Below, piece by piece: positions 9,084-18,956 of a stretch of 64,000 bases of DNA; the stretch's first letter is position 1, and each line of letters starts with the position of its first letter. The stretch comes from Phycisphaerales bacterium (GTDB lineage: Bacteria; Planctomycetota; Phycisphaerae; Phycisphaerales; SM1A02). The stretch covers positions 62,001 through 126,000 of the forward strand of contig JAQWMQ010000035.1 of the NCBI GenBank assembly GCA_029246705.1, in the 5' to 3' direction. Below the pieces are notes generated by a model, which saw only the letters and a list, made by a program, of their open reading frames with translations, had not been told where the DNA came from and did no database searches. A program made the translations under genes and the position numbers.

Positions 9084-10613
9084 ATGCCACCTCGAGTCCT
9101 CATGCTTGGCTGGGAGTTTCCTCCGTACATCACCGGAGGCTTGGGTACTGCGTGCTTTGGTCTGACCAAGGCTCTTGATCGACTCGGCGTGAACACCACA
9201 TTCGTCCTGCCCAAGTCCGCGCCGGAAGACCAGAGCAAGCACGTGAAACTCATCAGTCCGGGCGAGCAGGCCCAGGATCTCGTGAAGTCCGTACCCGTCA
9301 AGATGCTGGTCCAGACTCCACAGGTGGTCAACGAAGTGCGCCGAGCCATCCGCAGTCAGACCGCAGCACCCAAACTGATTCCCGGTGAACTGAAGGAGAG
9401 CTGGACCCAGATCACCATGCCGTTCACGAACCACCTCCAGATCATCGAGGGTGGCCCGACTCCGTCCGCCAGCGTGTATGACGCATCGAACCCCGAGACC
9501 CTGAGGCTCATCGAGCAGTCAGGGTTGGACATCACCCGACTGCGAACCCTTGCCCGAAGCGGCGCCTTTGAGGATGACGCACTCGATGATGTCGATCTGA
9601 CTCTGTTTTCAGTGCTTCCGGAAGCCGGACCGCCGCGTCATGAGGACCTGGATGCGATACACGAGCGCAGTGAAGAGAGCGACGACTATTCCGGGAACCT
9701 GGTCTACCAGGCCGAGCAGTATGCTCGATTCTGTTCGTCGATAGCACGAGCCGTGGACTTCGACGTGATCCACGCCCATGACTGGCTCACCTATCCTGCG
9801 GGACTGGCCGTCTCTCGGTTGACCGGAAAGCCGATGGTGGTTCACGTGCACTCGACCGAATTCGATCGGTCGGGCGAACATGTCAACCTACCCGTCTACA
9901 ACATCGAACGCCGGGGCATGCACGGGGCGATGAAGGTCATCGCGGTCAGCCACCTGACCAAGAACATCGTGGTGAACCGATACGGGATAGAACCAGAAAA
10001 GGTGTCCGTGGTCTGGAACGGCGTGGACCTGACGCCGGGCGCGGACAGTGCGAGCCGGATTGATTCGAAGGACAAGCTCGTCCTCTACTTCGGCCGCATC
10101 ACCCTGCAGAAGGGTCCGGAGTTCTTCATCGCCGCTGCGAAACGCGTGCTCGAAATCATGCCGGACGTGAAGTTCGTCGTGGCGGGTTCGGGAGACCTCG
10201 CGGAACGAATGATCAGAATGGCCGCAGAAATGGGGATCGGGCACAAGGTCCTCTTCACCGGATTTCTTCGTGGCAAGGACATCGAACGCGTCTTCGCGAT
10301 CGCCGACCTGTACGTGATGCCGAGTGTCTCGGAACCCTTCGGCATCGCACCCCTCGAGGCCATGAGCCATGACGTCCCGGTCCTGATCAGTCGAAACTCG
10401 GGGGTGAGCGAGGTGCTGACGCACGCCCTCAAGTGTGATTTCTGGGACGTGGACGAGATGGCGAACAAGATCATCGCGGTGCTCAGGCACTCCCCCCTCA
10501 GCCACGCCCTTCGTGACGGGGGTCGCTTCGAGCTGCGCCGGATCACCTGGGACGGTGCCGCGGAGAAGTGCGAGCAGGTCTACGAGGCGATGACCAAGGG
10601 CATGCAGCCCTGA
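9084..10613 (+). CDS. Glycogen/starch-synthase-like glycosyltransferase (GT-B fold)
   Basis: 509 residues. The N-terminus LGWEFPPYITGGLG carries the nucleotide-sugar loop typical of GlgA-like GT4/GT5 enzymes. A second site is VIHAHDWLTYPAGLAVS (~218-235). The C-terminal Rossmann domain has YFGRITLQKGPEFFIAAAKR and the E-x7-E motif EPFGIAPLEA. A ~130-residue, poorly conserved insert sits between the first strand and the HDW motif. The RBS GGGAAGAAAG precedes the ATG. Likely reaction: transfer of glucose (or another sugar) from ADP- or UDP-glucose to an alpha-glucan or other acceptor. It could be a GT4 enzyme of cell-envelope polysaccharide synthesis instead, as no other glycogen gene is nearby. 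Confidence 0.85.
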   Translation: MPPRVLMLGWEFPPYITGGLGTACFGLTKALDRLGVNTTFVLPKSAPEDQSKHVKLISPGEQAQDLVKSVPVKMLVQTPQVVNEVRRAIRSQTAAPKLIPGELKESWTQITMPFTNHLQIIEGGPTPSASVYDASNPETLRLIEQSGLDITRLRTLARSGAFEDDALDDVDLTLFSVLPEAGPPRHEDLDAIHERSEESDDYSGNLVYQAEQYARFCSSIARAVDFDVIHAHDWLTYPAGLAVSRLTGKPMVVHVHSTEFDRSGEHVNLPVYNIERRGMHGAMKVIAVSHLTKNIVVNRYGIEPEKVSVVWNGVDLTPGADSASRIDSKDKLVLYFGRITLQKGPEFFIAAAKRVLEIMPDVKFVVAGSGDLAERMIRMAAEMGIGHKVLFTGFLRGKDIERVFAIADLYVMPSVSEPFGIAPLEAMSHDVPVLISRNSGVSEVLTHALKCDFWDVDEMANKIIAVLRHSPLSHALRDGGRFELRRITWDGAAEKCEQVYEAMTKGMQP

Positions 10614-10714
10614 TCGAACTGGCCGTCCCCCCGCCACGGGCGCTACAATGACCACTTCGAAAGCCGACCAAGGCGATCGAGCGCACCTATTCCAGCAGGA
10701 GCAGTGGTTTTTCC

Positions 10715-13700
10715 ATGGCGTTGTTCTTCAAGCAAAAGAAATCAAAGAAAGAGACCGGAACACCCCCTGCTCCCGCGGGCGCACCGCTGGAGCAGGTCGT
10801 CGACCGGATCGGCACGCCGATCGAACCCGCAGACCCTGCGCTGGAGCAGCAAACCCTCGAGCGAAGCCGCGAGTTCCTCGACATGGCGCGTTCGAATCGC
10901 AGCAACATGCTGAACGCCGGTTTCTGGTCGGACAAGCTCATGGACTGGTCGATGAAGGACGAGGCCTTCAAGGTCCAGTTGTTCAGGTTCGTCGACGCCT
11001 TCCCCATGCTGCGCACTCCGGACCAGGTCCACACCCACCTGGTCGACTACCTCTCCCAGCCCGGCGTCACCCCCCCACCGGGATTCGAACTGGGCGTGAA
11101 GGCCGGAGGACTCGCCAAGGGCCTCCTCACCAGGACGTTCACCAACCAGATCACATCGATGGCGAAGAAGTTCATCGCCGGAACCGATGCAGCAAGTGCA
11201 CTGCCCCAGCTCGAGAAGCTCTGGAAGAACGGGATGGCCTTCTCGGTCGATCTGCTCGGCGAAGCCTGCCTCAGTGACGCCGAAGCGTCGATGTACCAGG
11301 CGAAATACATGGACCTGATCGAGAACCTGCAGGGTCAGGTCGCAGGCTGGAAGTCCAACCCGTTGCTGGAGGAGGATCACCTCGGTTCGATTCCCCGCAC
11401 CAACGTCTCGATCAAGATCTCCTCGCTCTATTCCCGAACCGACCCGATCGATCTTGAAGGTTCGCTGGCGGGACTCATGGATTCGATCGTTCCGCTGCTC
11501 GAAGCGGCACGCCGGAACAACGTCTTCGTGAATTTCGACATGGAGCAGTTCGAGCTGAAGGATCTCACGCTCGAACTGTTCATGCGTTGCTGCGAGAAGG
11601 TCGAATTCGAGGGCGGAATCGCGATGCAGGCGTACCTGCGCTCGGGAGACGATGACGCTCGCAGGATCATCGAATGGAGCCGTCGTACCGGGCGACAGGT
11701 CACGGTTCGCCTGGTCAAGGGTGCGTACTGGGACTTCGAGACGATCTCGGCGGAACAGGAAGGCTGGCCCGTACCGGTCTGGAGCCACAAGCCCGACACC
11801 GACGCTTGTTTCGAGAGAATGACCCATGCCTTCATCGACTCCACGCCCGTCGACGCCGGACAGGGTGGAATCAAGCTCGCCCTGGGTTCGCACAATGCTC
11901 GATCGATAGGCGCGGCACTCGCATCACTTGAACGCAGGGATCTCCCGAAGAAGGCGCTCGAGCTCCAGATGCTCTACGGCATGGGCGGAGAGCTCAAGGC
12001 GGCTGCGGTCGAGATGGGCATTCGACTACGCGAATACGTACCGGTGGGCGAGATGATCCCCGGCATGGCCTACCTCGTGCGCAGGCTGCTCGAGAACACC
12101 TCCAACGAGTCATGGCTCAAGGCTGGCTTCCTTGATGACGTCTCGGATGACAAGCTGATCCAATCGCCTCACCGTCGTTTCGACAGCGACCCGGGAATCG
12201 ACCGGATCGAGAAGGCTCCAGAGCGGCATCGACTTTCGCGCAGCGTGGAAGGACTCGGGGAGGGCAGACCATTCTTCACCGAGCCGATGCGGGACTTCTC
12301 AGTGGCCGCCCACCGGGATGGTTTCAAGGAATCGATCGACCGCGCGGTGGTCCCCGAAGTCGCGAACGACCGGACCGTCGAGCAGGCCATCGCCGCCGTC
12401 GATCGGCTGGAGAAGGCATTTCCGAGCTGGCGGGACACCCCCTGCATCGAAAGAGCGGGCATCCTCATGCGAGCCGCGGAGATCATGCGGGATCGCAGGG
12501 ACGAACTTTCGGGAATCATCATCCGGGAAAACGGAAAGCCCTGGCGGGACGCCGATGCGGATGTCTGCGAGGCGATCGACTTCTGTGAATACTATGCACG
12601 TGAAGCCACCGCACTCTTCGAGCCACAGAGGCTCGGCAGGTTCATCGGCGAGATCGACGAGACCTGGTACCAGCCAAGAGGCGTGACCGCGGTCATCAGC
12701 CCGTGGAACTTCCCCCTTGCGATCTGCGCAGGAATGACCACGGCAGCGCTGGTGACGGGCAACGTCGTCGCACTCAAACCCGCGGAACAGACACCGGGCA
12801 TCGCAGCGGTTCTGGTCGACATACTGCGACAGGCCGGACTTCCGAAGGGCGTGCTCGAGTTCATACCCGGAATCGGCGAGACCGTCGGCGCAGCGCTGGT
12901 GAGGGACCCGAGAGTCTCGCTGATCGCATTCACCGGCTCAAAGGCGGTCGGACTGGACATCATCGGCGCAGCCGGCGTGTCACCCGAGAGACAGACCCAT
13001 GTGAAGAAGGTCGTCTGCGAGATGGGTGGAAAGAATGCGATCATCATCGATGCATCAGCGGATCTGGACGAAGCCGTTCTTGGTGTTCGACAATCGGCGT
13101 TCGGGTTCAGCGGGCAGAAGTGTTCGGCCTGCAGCAGGGTCATCGTTATCGACAGCGCCCACGACGTGTTCCTGGAAAGACTGATCGAAAGCACGAAATC
13201 ACTGCACATCGGTGATCCCATCGAACCGTCGACGGACATCGGCCCGGTGATCGACGAGGAAGCCGCGGGCAAGATCCGTTCATTCATAGAGATCGGTGCG
13301 ACCGAAGGCAGGGTCGAGTGTTCCGGCGAGATCCCGGAAGGCCTTGAACGAAAAGTGGGCAAGCCCTACGTGGGACCGACGATCATCAGCGGGATCAGCC
13401 CCGACGATCGACTGGCGAATGAGGAAATCTTCGGCCCGGTGCTCGCAGTCATTCGGGTGGCCGATTTCGATGAAGCTCTTCGGGTGGCCAACACCTCCGA
13501 ATACAAGCTCACCGGTGGCGTGTTCAGCAGGAAACCCTCGAACCTGGACCTTGCGCGCAGGGATTTCAGGGTGGGGAATCTCTACTTGAACAGAGGCATC
13601 ACCGGCGCACTGGTCGGAAGGCAGCCTTTCGGCGGCTTCGGGATGAGTGGAGTCGGCAGCAAGGCCGGCGGAGTCGACTACCTCCTGCAGTTCGTGGAAC

Positions 13701-13753
13701 CACGTGCATGCAGTGAGAATGCGATGCGACGTGGATTTGCCCCAGGACTTTGA
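10715..13753 (+). CDS. putA: Bifunctional proline dehydrogenase / glutamate-semialdehyde dehydrogenase
   Basis: 1012 residues. It oxidises proline to pyrroline-5-carboxylate (FAD) and then to glutamate (NAD+). Residues ~50-480 are the proline dehydrogenase barrel, with flavin/substrate motifs RLVKGAYWDFE and LYGMGGEL. Residues ~530-1000 are the aldehyde dehydrogenase, with catalytic Glu near 768 (VCEMGGKNA) and Cys near 801 (SGQKCSACSR). There is no N-terminal ribbon-helix-helix DNA-binding domain, so it is not the self-repressing type of PutA; the N-terminus is a Lys/Pro-rich tail. An AGGAG lies 13 nt upstream of the ATG, a long spacing. TACAAT at 10644-10649 could be its -10 element. It looks monocistronic. 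Confidence 0.95.
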   Translation: MALFFKQKKSKKETGTPPAPAGAPLEQVVDRIGTPIEPADPALEQQTLERSREFLDMARSNRSNMLNAGFWSDKLMDWSMKDEAFKVQLFRFVDAFPMLRTPDQVHTHLVDYLSQPGVTPPPGFELGVKAGGLAKGLLTRTFTNQITSMAKKFIAGTDAASALPQLEKLWKNGMAFSVDLLGEACLSDAEASMYQAKYMDLIENLQGQVAGWKSNPLLEEDHLGSIPRTNVSIKISSLYSRTDPIDLEGSLAGLMDSIVPLLEAARRNNVFVNFDMEQFELKDLTLELFMRCCEKVEFEGGIAMQAYLRSGDDDARRIIEWSRRTGRQVTVRLVKGAYWDFETISAEQEGWPVPVWSHKPDTDACFERMTHAFIDSTPVDAGQGGIKLALGSHNARSIGAALASLERRDLPKKALELQMLYGMGGELKAAAVEMGIRLREYVPVGEMIPGMAYLVRRLLENTSNESWLKAGFLDDVSDDKLIQSPHRRFDSDPGIDRIEKAPERHRLSRSVEGLGEGRPFFTEPMRDFSVAAHRDGFKESIDRAVVPEVANDRTVEQAIAAVDRLEKAFPSWRDTPCIERAGILMRAAEIMRDRRDELSGIIIRENGKPWRDADADVCEAIDFCEYYAREATALFEPQRLGRFIGEIDETWYQPRGVTAVISPWNFPLAICAGMTTAALVTGNVVALKPAEQTPGIAAVLVDILRQAGLPKGVLEFIPGIGETVGAALVRDPRVSLIAFTGSKAVGLDIIGAAGVSPERQTHVKKVVCEMGGKNAIIIDASADLDEAVLGVRQSAFGFSGQKCSACSRVIVIDSAHDVFLERLIESTKSLHIGDPIEPSTDIGPVIDEEAAGKIRSFIEIGATEGRVECSGEIPEGLERKVGKPYVGPTIISGISPDDRLANEEIFGPVLAVIRVADFDEALRVANTSEYKLTGGVFSRKPSNLDLARRDFRVGNLYLNRGITGALVGRQPFGGFGMSGVGSKAGGVDYLLQFVEPRACSENAMRRGFAPGL

Positions 13754-13910
13754 CCCATCAGGGTGCCAGAGACCCGATTTCGCCTTTTTTCACACCCCCA
13801 TCGTGGCGAGGGTTCCCCCAAACCCACATACTGGGCTGAAGAAGAAGTTATTTTTATTGCGTTTGGGAGATCTTGATTTCTACAAGTGACTGGGGCAGTC
13901 CTTGCTTGAA
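13754..13910. promoter_or_regulatory. Intergenic region with candidate promoter for the FG-GAP protein
   Basis: There is a T-run at about 13786-13792 after putA without a convincing stem. TTGCGT (13857-13862) and TACAAG (13881-13886), 18 nt apart, could be a promoter for the gene starting at 13911. The stretch is visibly more AT-rich than its surroundings. Confidence 0.25.
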
Positions 13911-15833
13911 ATGAATACCCAGAAGATAAGCACCTGCATGCTGCTCTCGGCGACGGCGGCGATCAGTGCGGACTTCCCCATCCCATTCTTCGACGAAGCG
14001 GTTTCCCGAGGCGCCATCTACCACGTCTTCCAGGGCCAGTTCGAAGGTCTGGGCTCCTACGGATGCGGAGTGGCTCTCGCTGATCTCAACAATGACGGGG
14101 CTCCCGAGCTCGTCTGCGTCGGTGCAGCCAACAACCGAACCGGGATGTTCGTCAACAATGGCGACGGTTTCTTCACGCGACTCCTCGATACGGGACTGCC
14201 GGATCTCCCGAATGCGTCGGGCGTGGTCGCCGCCGATTACGACGGCGACGGCGATCTTGATCTCCACTTCACCTGTTGGAACGTGCAGGATCGGTTGTAT
14301 CGAAACGACGGCTTGCTCACCTTCACCGACGTGACCATCGAAGCGGGAATGGAGCATTCGATGGGAGCCGGTACCGGTGCTGCATGGATCGACCACGATC
14401 TTGACGGCGACCTCGATCTCTACGTGGCAAATCGCACCGGCACACTGAACAACTGGACTCCCAATCAATTCTGGCAGAACAACGGGGACGGCACCTTCAC
14501 CGAAACCGCAGCGATAATGGGTCTGGACGACTCCTACGCGACGATTCAGCCGGCATGGTTCGACTACGACAGCGATGGCGACAGCGATCTCTACCTGTCG
14601 ACCGACAAGGGCGGGAACCAAGGCTCCTCCAATCGGATGTTCAGGAATGACGGCTTGGGTATTTTCGTGGAAGTAAGCAGCGAAAGTCAGTCGAATGTGA
14701 GCATCGACTCCATGGGTGTGGGCATAGGGGATCTCGACGGGAACGGGCATCTCGACATCTACTGCACCAACATCCCCCAGGGCAACCCATTGCTGATGAA
14801 CAACGGTGACGGCACCTTCAGAGAATCCTCCGAGATCGCGGAAGTCGGTTCCTTTGCCACTGGTTGGGGCACCCACTTCTTCGATTTCGACAACGATGCC
14901 GACGAGGATCTCTACGTATGCAACATGCTTGACGGCCTGAACCGTCTTTATGAGAACCACCGAACCTTCCCGCTGTCGGAAGTCGCTGCCTACTGCAACG
15001 TACAGTGCCTGGGCAACTCCTACTGCATGGCCGTGGGAGATGTCGACATGGATGGCGATCTCGACCTCGTCGTCCAGAACCACAAGGACCTGATCCGCTT
15101 GTTCATCAACAACGAGGGAGATATGCGCAACTGGGTCAAGTTCAACGTGCGCGGTATCGGGAAGAACCCGTATGCAGTCGGCTCCACCCTCGTGGCCTCG
15201 GTCGAACACCGTATCACGACGCACGAAATCGCCGCTGGGAGCTGCTACAAGAGCAGCAACGACTACATCCAGCACTTCGGCCTTGATGCCCAGGATCATC
15301 TCGAAATGCTCACGATCAACTTCTCACCCTACGGCTCACGGGATCTCAGAAACGTGCCTGGAATGGAGACCTGGGACCTGCTTCACCCGAATCTGCTCGG
15401 TGATCTCGATGAAGACGGCGACGTCGACCCGGAGGACCTCGCAGGCTACCCCGGGGCGTTCGAGGTGACGCCCTTCCAAAGGGGCTGGGAAGTGCTTGAT
15501 TTCGATGGCAACTTCCTGATCGAAGAGGATGACGTGATGAGCTTCCTCGACGTCTACGAAGGCCCCATCGAGGACTGCGACGACAACGGGATCATCGATG
15601 CCCTGGAGATCGCCATGGGGACGGCTCCCGACGAAGATCTCGACGGGATCATCGACGGATGCAAGGATGAAAGCCTGACTGGTGACCTTGACGGCAATGG
15701 AGTGGTCGATGGCGGCGATCTGACGATGCTTCTCGGCTGGTGGGGATCAGCATGGCCGCATGGAGACTTCAACCAGGACGGAACGATCGACGGGCAGGAC
15801 CTTCTTCACTTGCTGGCGCACTGGAGCAACTGA
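13911..15833 (+). CDS. Secreted FG-GAP/VCBS repeat protein with ASPIC domain and dockerin-like C-terminus
   Basis: 640 residues. The N-terminus MNTQKISTCMLLSATAAISA is a signal peptide. Residues ~45-390 hold about seven FG-GAP/VCBS repeats with calcium-binding cores such as DYDGDGDLDLHF, DHDLDGDLDLYV and DVDMDGDLDLVV, expected to form a beta-propeller. Residues ~400-470 (NWVKFNVRGIGKNPYAVG, then SSNDYIQHFGL) match the ASPIC/UnbV domain seen in CRTAC1-like proteins. The tail has EF-hand-like acidic loops (DLDGNGVVDGGDL, DFNQDGTIDGQDL) ending LLAHWSN. This tail closely resembles the end of the beta-helix protein at 58701-62489, so both may share a surface sorting or attachment route. The ATG at 13911 is used because the signal peptide starts there. 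Confidence 0.88.
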   Translation: MNTQKISTCMLLSATAAISADFPIPFFDEAVSRGAIYHVFQGQFEGLGSYGCGVALADLNNDGAPELVCVGAANNRTGMFVNNGDGFFTRLLDTGLPDLPNASGVVAADYDGDGDLDLHFTCWNVQDRLYRNDGLLTFTDVTIEAGMEHSMGAGTGAAWIDHDLDGDLDLYVANRTGTLNNWTPNQFWQNNGDGTFTETAAIMGLDDSYATIQPAWFDYDSDGDSDLYLSTDKGGNQGSSNRMFRNDGLGIFVEVSSESQSNVSIDSMGVGIGDLDGNGHLDIYCTNIPQGNPLLMNNGDGTFRESSEIAEVGSFATGWGTHFFDFDNDADEDLYVCNMLDGLNRLYENHRTFPLSEVAAYCNVQCLGNSYCMAVGDVDMDGDLDLVVQNHKDLIRLFINNEGDMRNWVKFNVRGIGKNPYAVGSTLVASVEHRITTHEIAAGSCYKSSNDYIQHFGLDAQDHLEMLTINFSPYGSRDLRNVPGMETWDLLHPNLLGDLDEDGDVDPEDLAGYPGAFEVTPFQRGWEVLDFDGNFLIEEDDVMSFLDVYEGPIEDCDDNGIIDALEIAMGTAPDEDLDGIIDGCKDESLTGDLDGNGVVDGGDLTMLLGWWGSAWPHGDFNQDGTIDGQDLLHLLAHWSN

Positions 15834-15848
15834 TCAGTCAGGTGCTTT

Positions 15849-15887
15849 TCGCGGGATCATCCACCCCGCCATCCTGCCATCCCGCGA
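15849..15887. repeat. Inverted repeat after the FG-GAP gene
   Basis: A 9-bp perfect stem (15849-15857 with 15879-15887) encloses a 21-nt C-rich loop just downstream of a stop codon. It has no T-tract on either strand, so it is not a classical intrinsic terminator. It may stabilise the transcript end. Confidence 0.4.
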
Positions 15888-15929
15888 CGAACCAACTGCA
15901 TTCCGCCCACCGCGGTAGACTCCTGAAAC

Positions 15930-16838
15930 ATGGAGTGGCAGTTCATACTCATGACTTCGGCGATCGGCTTCTTTGCCGGCGTTTTCGGTGGCATGCTGGG
16001 CATCGGTGGATCGATCATCATGATTCCGCTGCTCACGCTGGTGCATGGGCCGAATCAGCAGCTCTATCAGGCGGCGGCGATGATCGTGAACGTTCCCGTG
16101 GCCGCCAGTGCGACGATCAAGCATGCGATCAAGCGGGTCATCAAGGCAAGCGTGGTCAGGGCACTGCTGCCCACTGCCCTGGTGGGCATCGTGCTCGGGG
16201 TCACCTTGAGCAACCTGATCTCGACCGATTGGCTGCAGATAGTCTTCGCAGTCTTCCTCGGCTACATCGGTATCAGCGAACTGTTCAGGCTCGTGAGCAA
16301 CCACGAGCACATCAAGGATGTCCCCACTTCCCCGGAGACGACCCCACCACGCCTGCGCATCCCGCTCATCGGTGGATTCAACGGCATCATCGCCGGCCTG
16401 CTGGGGATTGGTGGTGGCGTGATCCTGATCCCGCTGCTGCGGCGATTCTGCAAGCTGGACATGAAGACCGCGATCGCAGCAAGCTCGATGACGATGCTGA
16501 TCACCGCGACCGTGGGAGCCACGTACAAGAATCTCGCCCTGCCCGAACTCAGTGCGCCTGACGGAACCCCGCTCGAGATCGGGCAGAGCCTGCTCATCGC
16601 TGGGGCGATGTTTCCCACTGCATTCATCGGCAGCTACATCGGAGCGGGGCTCACCCACCGGCTTCCAATCCAGAGCATCAAGCTGGTCTTCGCGATCCTG
16701 GTCCTGATCGCCGCCATCCGCATGGGCTGGATGACCACCCAGGAGTCGCTGGCCCCATCGCCGGAAATGCCCGGCGTAAAGCAGATCGAACCCAAAGACA
16801 ATGTCGATTTAAAGGCTGCAGGACCCGTTCTCCCCTGA
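15930..16838 (+). CDS. TauE/SafE family membrane permease (anion/sulfite exporter-like)
   Basis: 302 residues with about eight hydrophobic helices in two halves. Each half carries the family glycine motif: GGMLGIGGSIIMIPLL near residue 20 and GLLGIGGGVILIPLL near 155. The family exports sulfite, sulfoacetate or related small anions; the substrate here cannot be read from the sequence. The ATG at 15930 lacks a Shine-Dalgarno sequence. TAGACT at 15916-15921 is only 8 nt before the start, which suggests a leaderless transcript. The HtpX-like gene follows on the same strand. Confidence 0.88.
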   Translation: MEWQFILMTSAIGFFAGVFGGMLGIGGSIIMIPLLTLVHGPNQQLYQAAAMIVNVPVAASATIKHAIKRVIKASVVRALLPTALVGIVLGVTLSNLISTDWLQIVFAVFLGYIGISELFRLVSNHEHIKDVPTSPETTPPRLRIPLIGGFNGIIAGLLGIGGGVILIPLLRRFCKLDMKTAIAASSMTMLITATVGATYKNLALPELSAPDGTPLEIGQSLLIAGAMFPTAFIGSYIGAGLTHRLPIQSIKLVFAILVLIAAIRMGWMTTQESLAPSPEMPGVKQIEPKDNVDLKAAGPVLP

Positions 16839-16889
16839 AATTCCACTGATTGACCGCACCAGCCCGTGATACCGGGCGTAACGCGGGGC

Positions 16890-17726
16890 ATGACCAGCTT
16901 TGCAAACAACCTGAAAACCACCGTGTTGATGGCTGCGCTCATCGGGCTCATCGGCTGGGTGGGATGGATGATCGGTTCCTTCTCGGGCCTGCTCGTGGCC
17001 GGGATGATCGCGGTGTCCATCAATCTCGTCATCTGGTACTTCTCGGATCGAATCGCGATCACCACCATGCGTGGTCAGGAAGCGGATGTACTCAGTTCAC
17101 CCGAGCTGATGTCTCTCGTGCGACATCTTTCAAAGCGAGCCGGCATTCCCATGCCAAGGGTGTTCATCTGTCCGCAGGAGGCATCCAACGCCTTTGCAAC
17201 AGGCAGAAATCCTGATCACGCCGCCGTCGCGGTGACCCGTGGCGCTCTCAGGTTGCTGGAACCGGACGAGCTCGAAGGCGTCATGGCGCACGAGATCGCA
17301 CACATCAAGAACCGAGACACGATGACATCGACGATCGCAGCATCGCTCGCCGGCATCTTCAGCATCCTTGCGCAATGGGCTTTCTTCTTCGGACTGTCCG
17401 GTGGACGAGAAGCCCACCCCATCAACGCCTTCATCGCGATCATGTTCGGAGCAGTGGGCGCAGTCCTGATAAAGGCGATGATCAGTCGATCGCGCGAGTA
17501 CGTAGCCGATGCGGATGGCGCACGAATCGCAGGAAGCTCCGCTGGACTGATCTCGGCATTGTGGAAGCTCGATGCCTCGTCACGTCAGGTCCCGATGGAG
17601 AACCCCAATCCAGCCATGAACAACCTCTTCATCGTCGAACCGTTTACCAGGGGAGTACTGACCAGGCTGTTCGCGACCCACCCGCCCACCGACCAGAGAG
17701 TCAGTGCACTGATTTCAGCGAAATGA
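16890..17726 (+). CDS. htpX: HtpX-like M48 zinc metalloprotease
   Basis: 278 residues. Two N-terminal helices (LMAALIGLIGWVGWMIGSFS and the next segment) precede the catalytic domain. The zinc site is HEIAH at ~130-134 with the downstream glutamate in SREYVADADGARI. Two further hydrophobic segments lie between them, as in HtpX. The family degrades misfolded membrane proteins at the inner membrane. The ATG at 16890 is preferred over the GTG at 16866; the latter would add eight residues unlike the family. Confidence 0.9.
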   Translation: MTSFANNLKTTVLMAALIGLIGWVGWMIGSFSGLLVAGMIAVSINLVIWYFSDRIAITTMRGQEADVLSSPELMSLVRHLSKRAGIPMPRVFICPQEASNAFATGRNPDHAAVAVTRGALRLLEPDELEGVMAHEIAHIKNRDTMTSTIAASLAGIFSILAQWAFFFGLSGGREAHPINAFIAIMFGAVGAVLIKAMISRSREYVADADGARIAGSSAGLISALWKLDASSRQVPMENPNPAMNNLFIVEPFTRGVLTRLFATHPPTDQRVSALISAK

Positions 17727-17768
17727 CGCTGGAACCAACGGCAGCAGTGATGGATCCATCATGAAAAC

Positions 17769-18956
17769 TCAGGGCGTGGACGTGTCGCGAACCGAGACGA
17801 ATGCCGGGATGCCCATGACCGACTGACTCGATGAATACAACTGGAGTGGCAGGTAGTAGAAGCCTTCGGGCGTGCCTTCTCGCACGGTGAAGCGAACCTT
17901 GGCACTCAAGTCATCGGTCTCTGGATCGACGCTCTGGCTGATCACCTCGGCATCCAGGATTCCACCATCGGAGATCACCTGAACCAGTTCCCCCGTCGTC
18001 GTTGCCTCGTGGACGCCGATGGTGTGGATGACGGAACCACCGGGTGCGATCCGGCCGAGATTGGCCTTGTAGTTGGTCAGCTTGAAATTGCGATTCAACG
18101 TGGGCGTGCTCAGCTCGTGTCGAACGAGCACTTCGACCAGAGGAGCATCCGAACGGTCGGTCTCGATCACGAGGAACCGCGGGTACCGTCCATCCGGTTG
18201 AAGGTGTCGCTCGAGATCGTAGGCGAGCACGTAGTCGTTGCCTGTTGCTTCCTCGCCCGTTCCCCGAATGATGTCGGGCTCCAAGCCTTGGATGGACAGG
18301 ATCTTGAATGGCTTTCCATCCAGTGATTTGACGTTGATGTTCCCGGCCATGTTTTCGGCGGCGACGTTACCGGTTACGGCACTGTCGACCGCATTGATGT
18401 AGGTCGGCTCGATCTTCACCGGCCGCGTGATAACCGCCTTGGCCGTGATGGTCACGACCTTGGAATACCCCTCGAAAAGAACTCGAATCGCCGTGTTGCG
18501 TGTCCCGACGTTGGGCTGGGGATCGAGGGTGGCCTCGAGCTTGACCTCGCCCTTGGCTGGAATCACGACACCGGCGAGACCATCAGTGGTCGTGCACTTG
18601 CAACTTGGCTGCACCAGGGTGATGGTCTGGGGTTCGTCGGAGATGTTCTGCAACATCACGAAACCAGTGACCGCCTGGTTGGGACCGATTTCCCCCCAGT
18701 CAAGCACGGAAGGCTTCACGCGCACCGGGGGCAATGTCAGTGGAGCAACCTGAAGCTGGCTTTCACCAGTGATTGCAGCTGTATTCGGAGACTGAACCAC
18801 CCCCGTTCCGGTAACTGGTGACGGGCCTGGAGCAGTGGTCTTCCCCTGATCGGCCTTGGTCGTCGTTCCGGAACCCGAATCACCACATCCGGCGAGGGTC
18901 GCCGCTGCGCCAAGCAGAGAGGTCTGAAGCATGACTTTGATAGACGCGATATGCAT
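17769..18956 (-). CDS. DUF1573 domain lipoprotein
   Basis: 395 residues. The lipobox LAGC (cysteine at ~24) after a short signal peptide marks it as a lipoprotein. A Thr/Pro-rich linker follows, then at least one DUF1573 immunoglobulin-like domain with the typical PSCKCTTT motif (~115) and DWGEIGPNQAVTGFVML. Later segments (ANLGRIAPGGSVIHTIGV and onwards) look like further divergent copies. The ATG at 18956 has AAGGA 8 nt upstream. It converges on the htpX gene with only 42 nt between stops. Function is unknown; such proteins are abundant in planctomycetes. Confidence 0.8.
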   Translation of the reverse strand: MHIASIKVMLQTSLLGAAATLAGCGDSGSGTTTKADQGKTTAPGPSPVTGTGVVQSPNTAAITGESQLQVAPLTLPPVRVKPSVLDWGEIGPNQAVTGFVMLQNISDEPQTITLVQPSCKCTTTDGLAGVVIPAKGEVKLEATLDPQPNVGTRNTAIRVLFEGYSKVVTITAKAVITRPVKIEPTYINAVDSAVTGNVAAENMAGNINVKSLDGKPFKILSIQGLEPDIIRGTGEEATGNDYVLAYDLERHLQPDGRYPRFLVIETDRSDAPLVEVLVRHELSTPTLNRNFKLTNYKANLGRIAPGGSVIHTIGVHEATTTGELVQVISDGGILDAEVISQSVDPETDDLSAKVRFTVREGTPEGFYYLPLQLYSSSQSVMGIPAFVSVRDTSTP

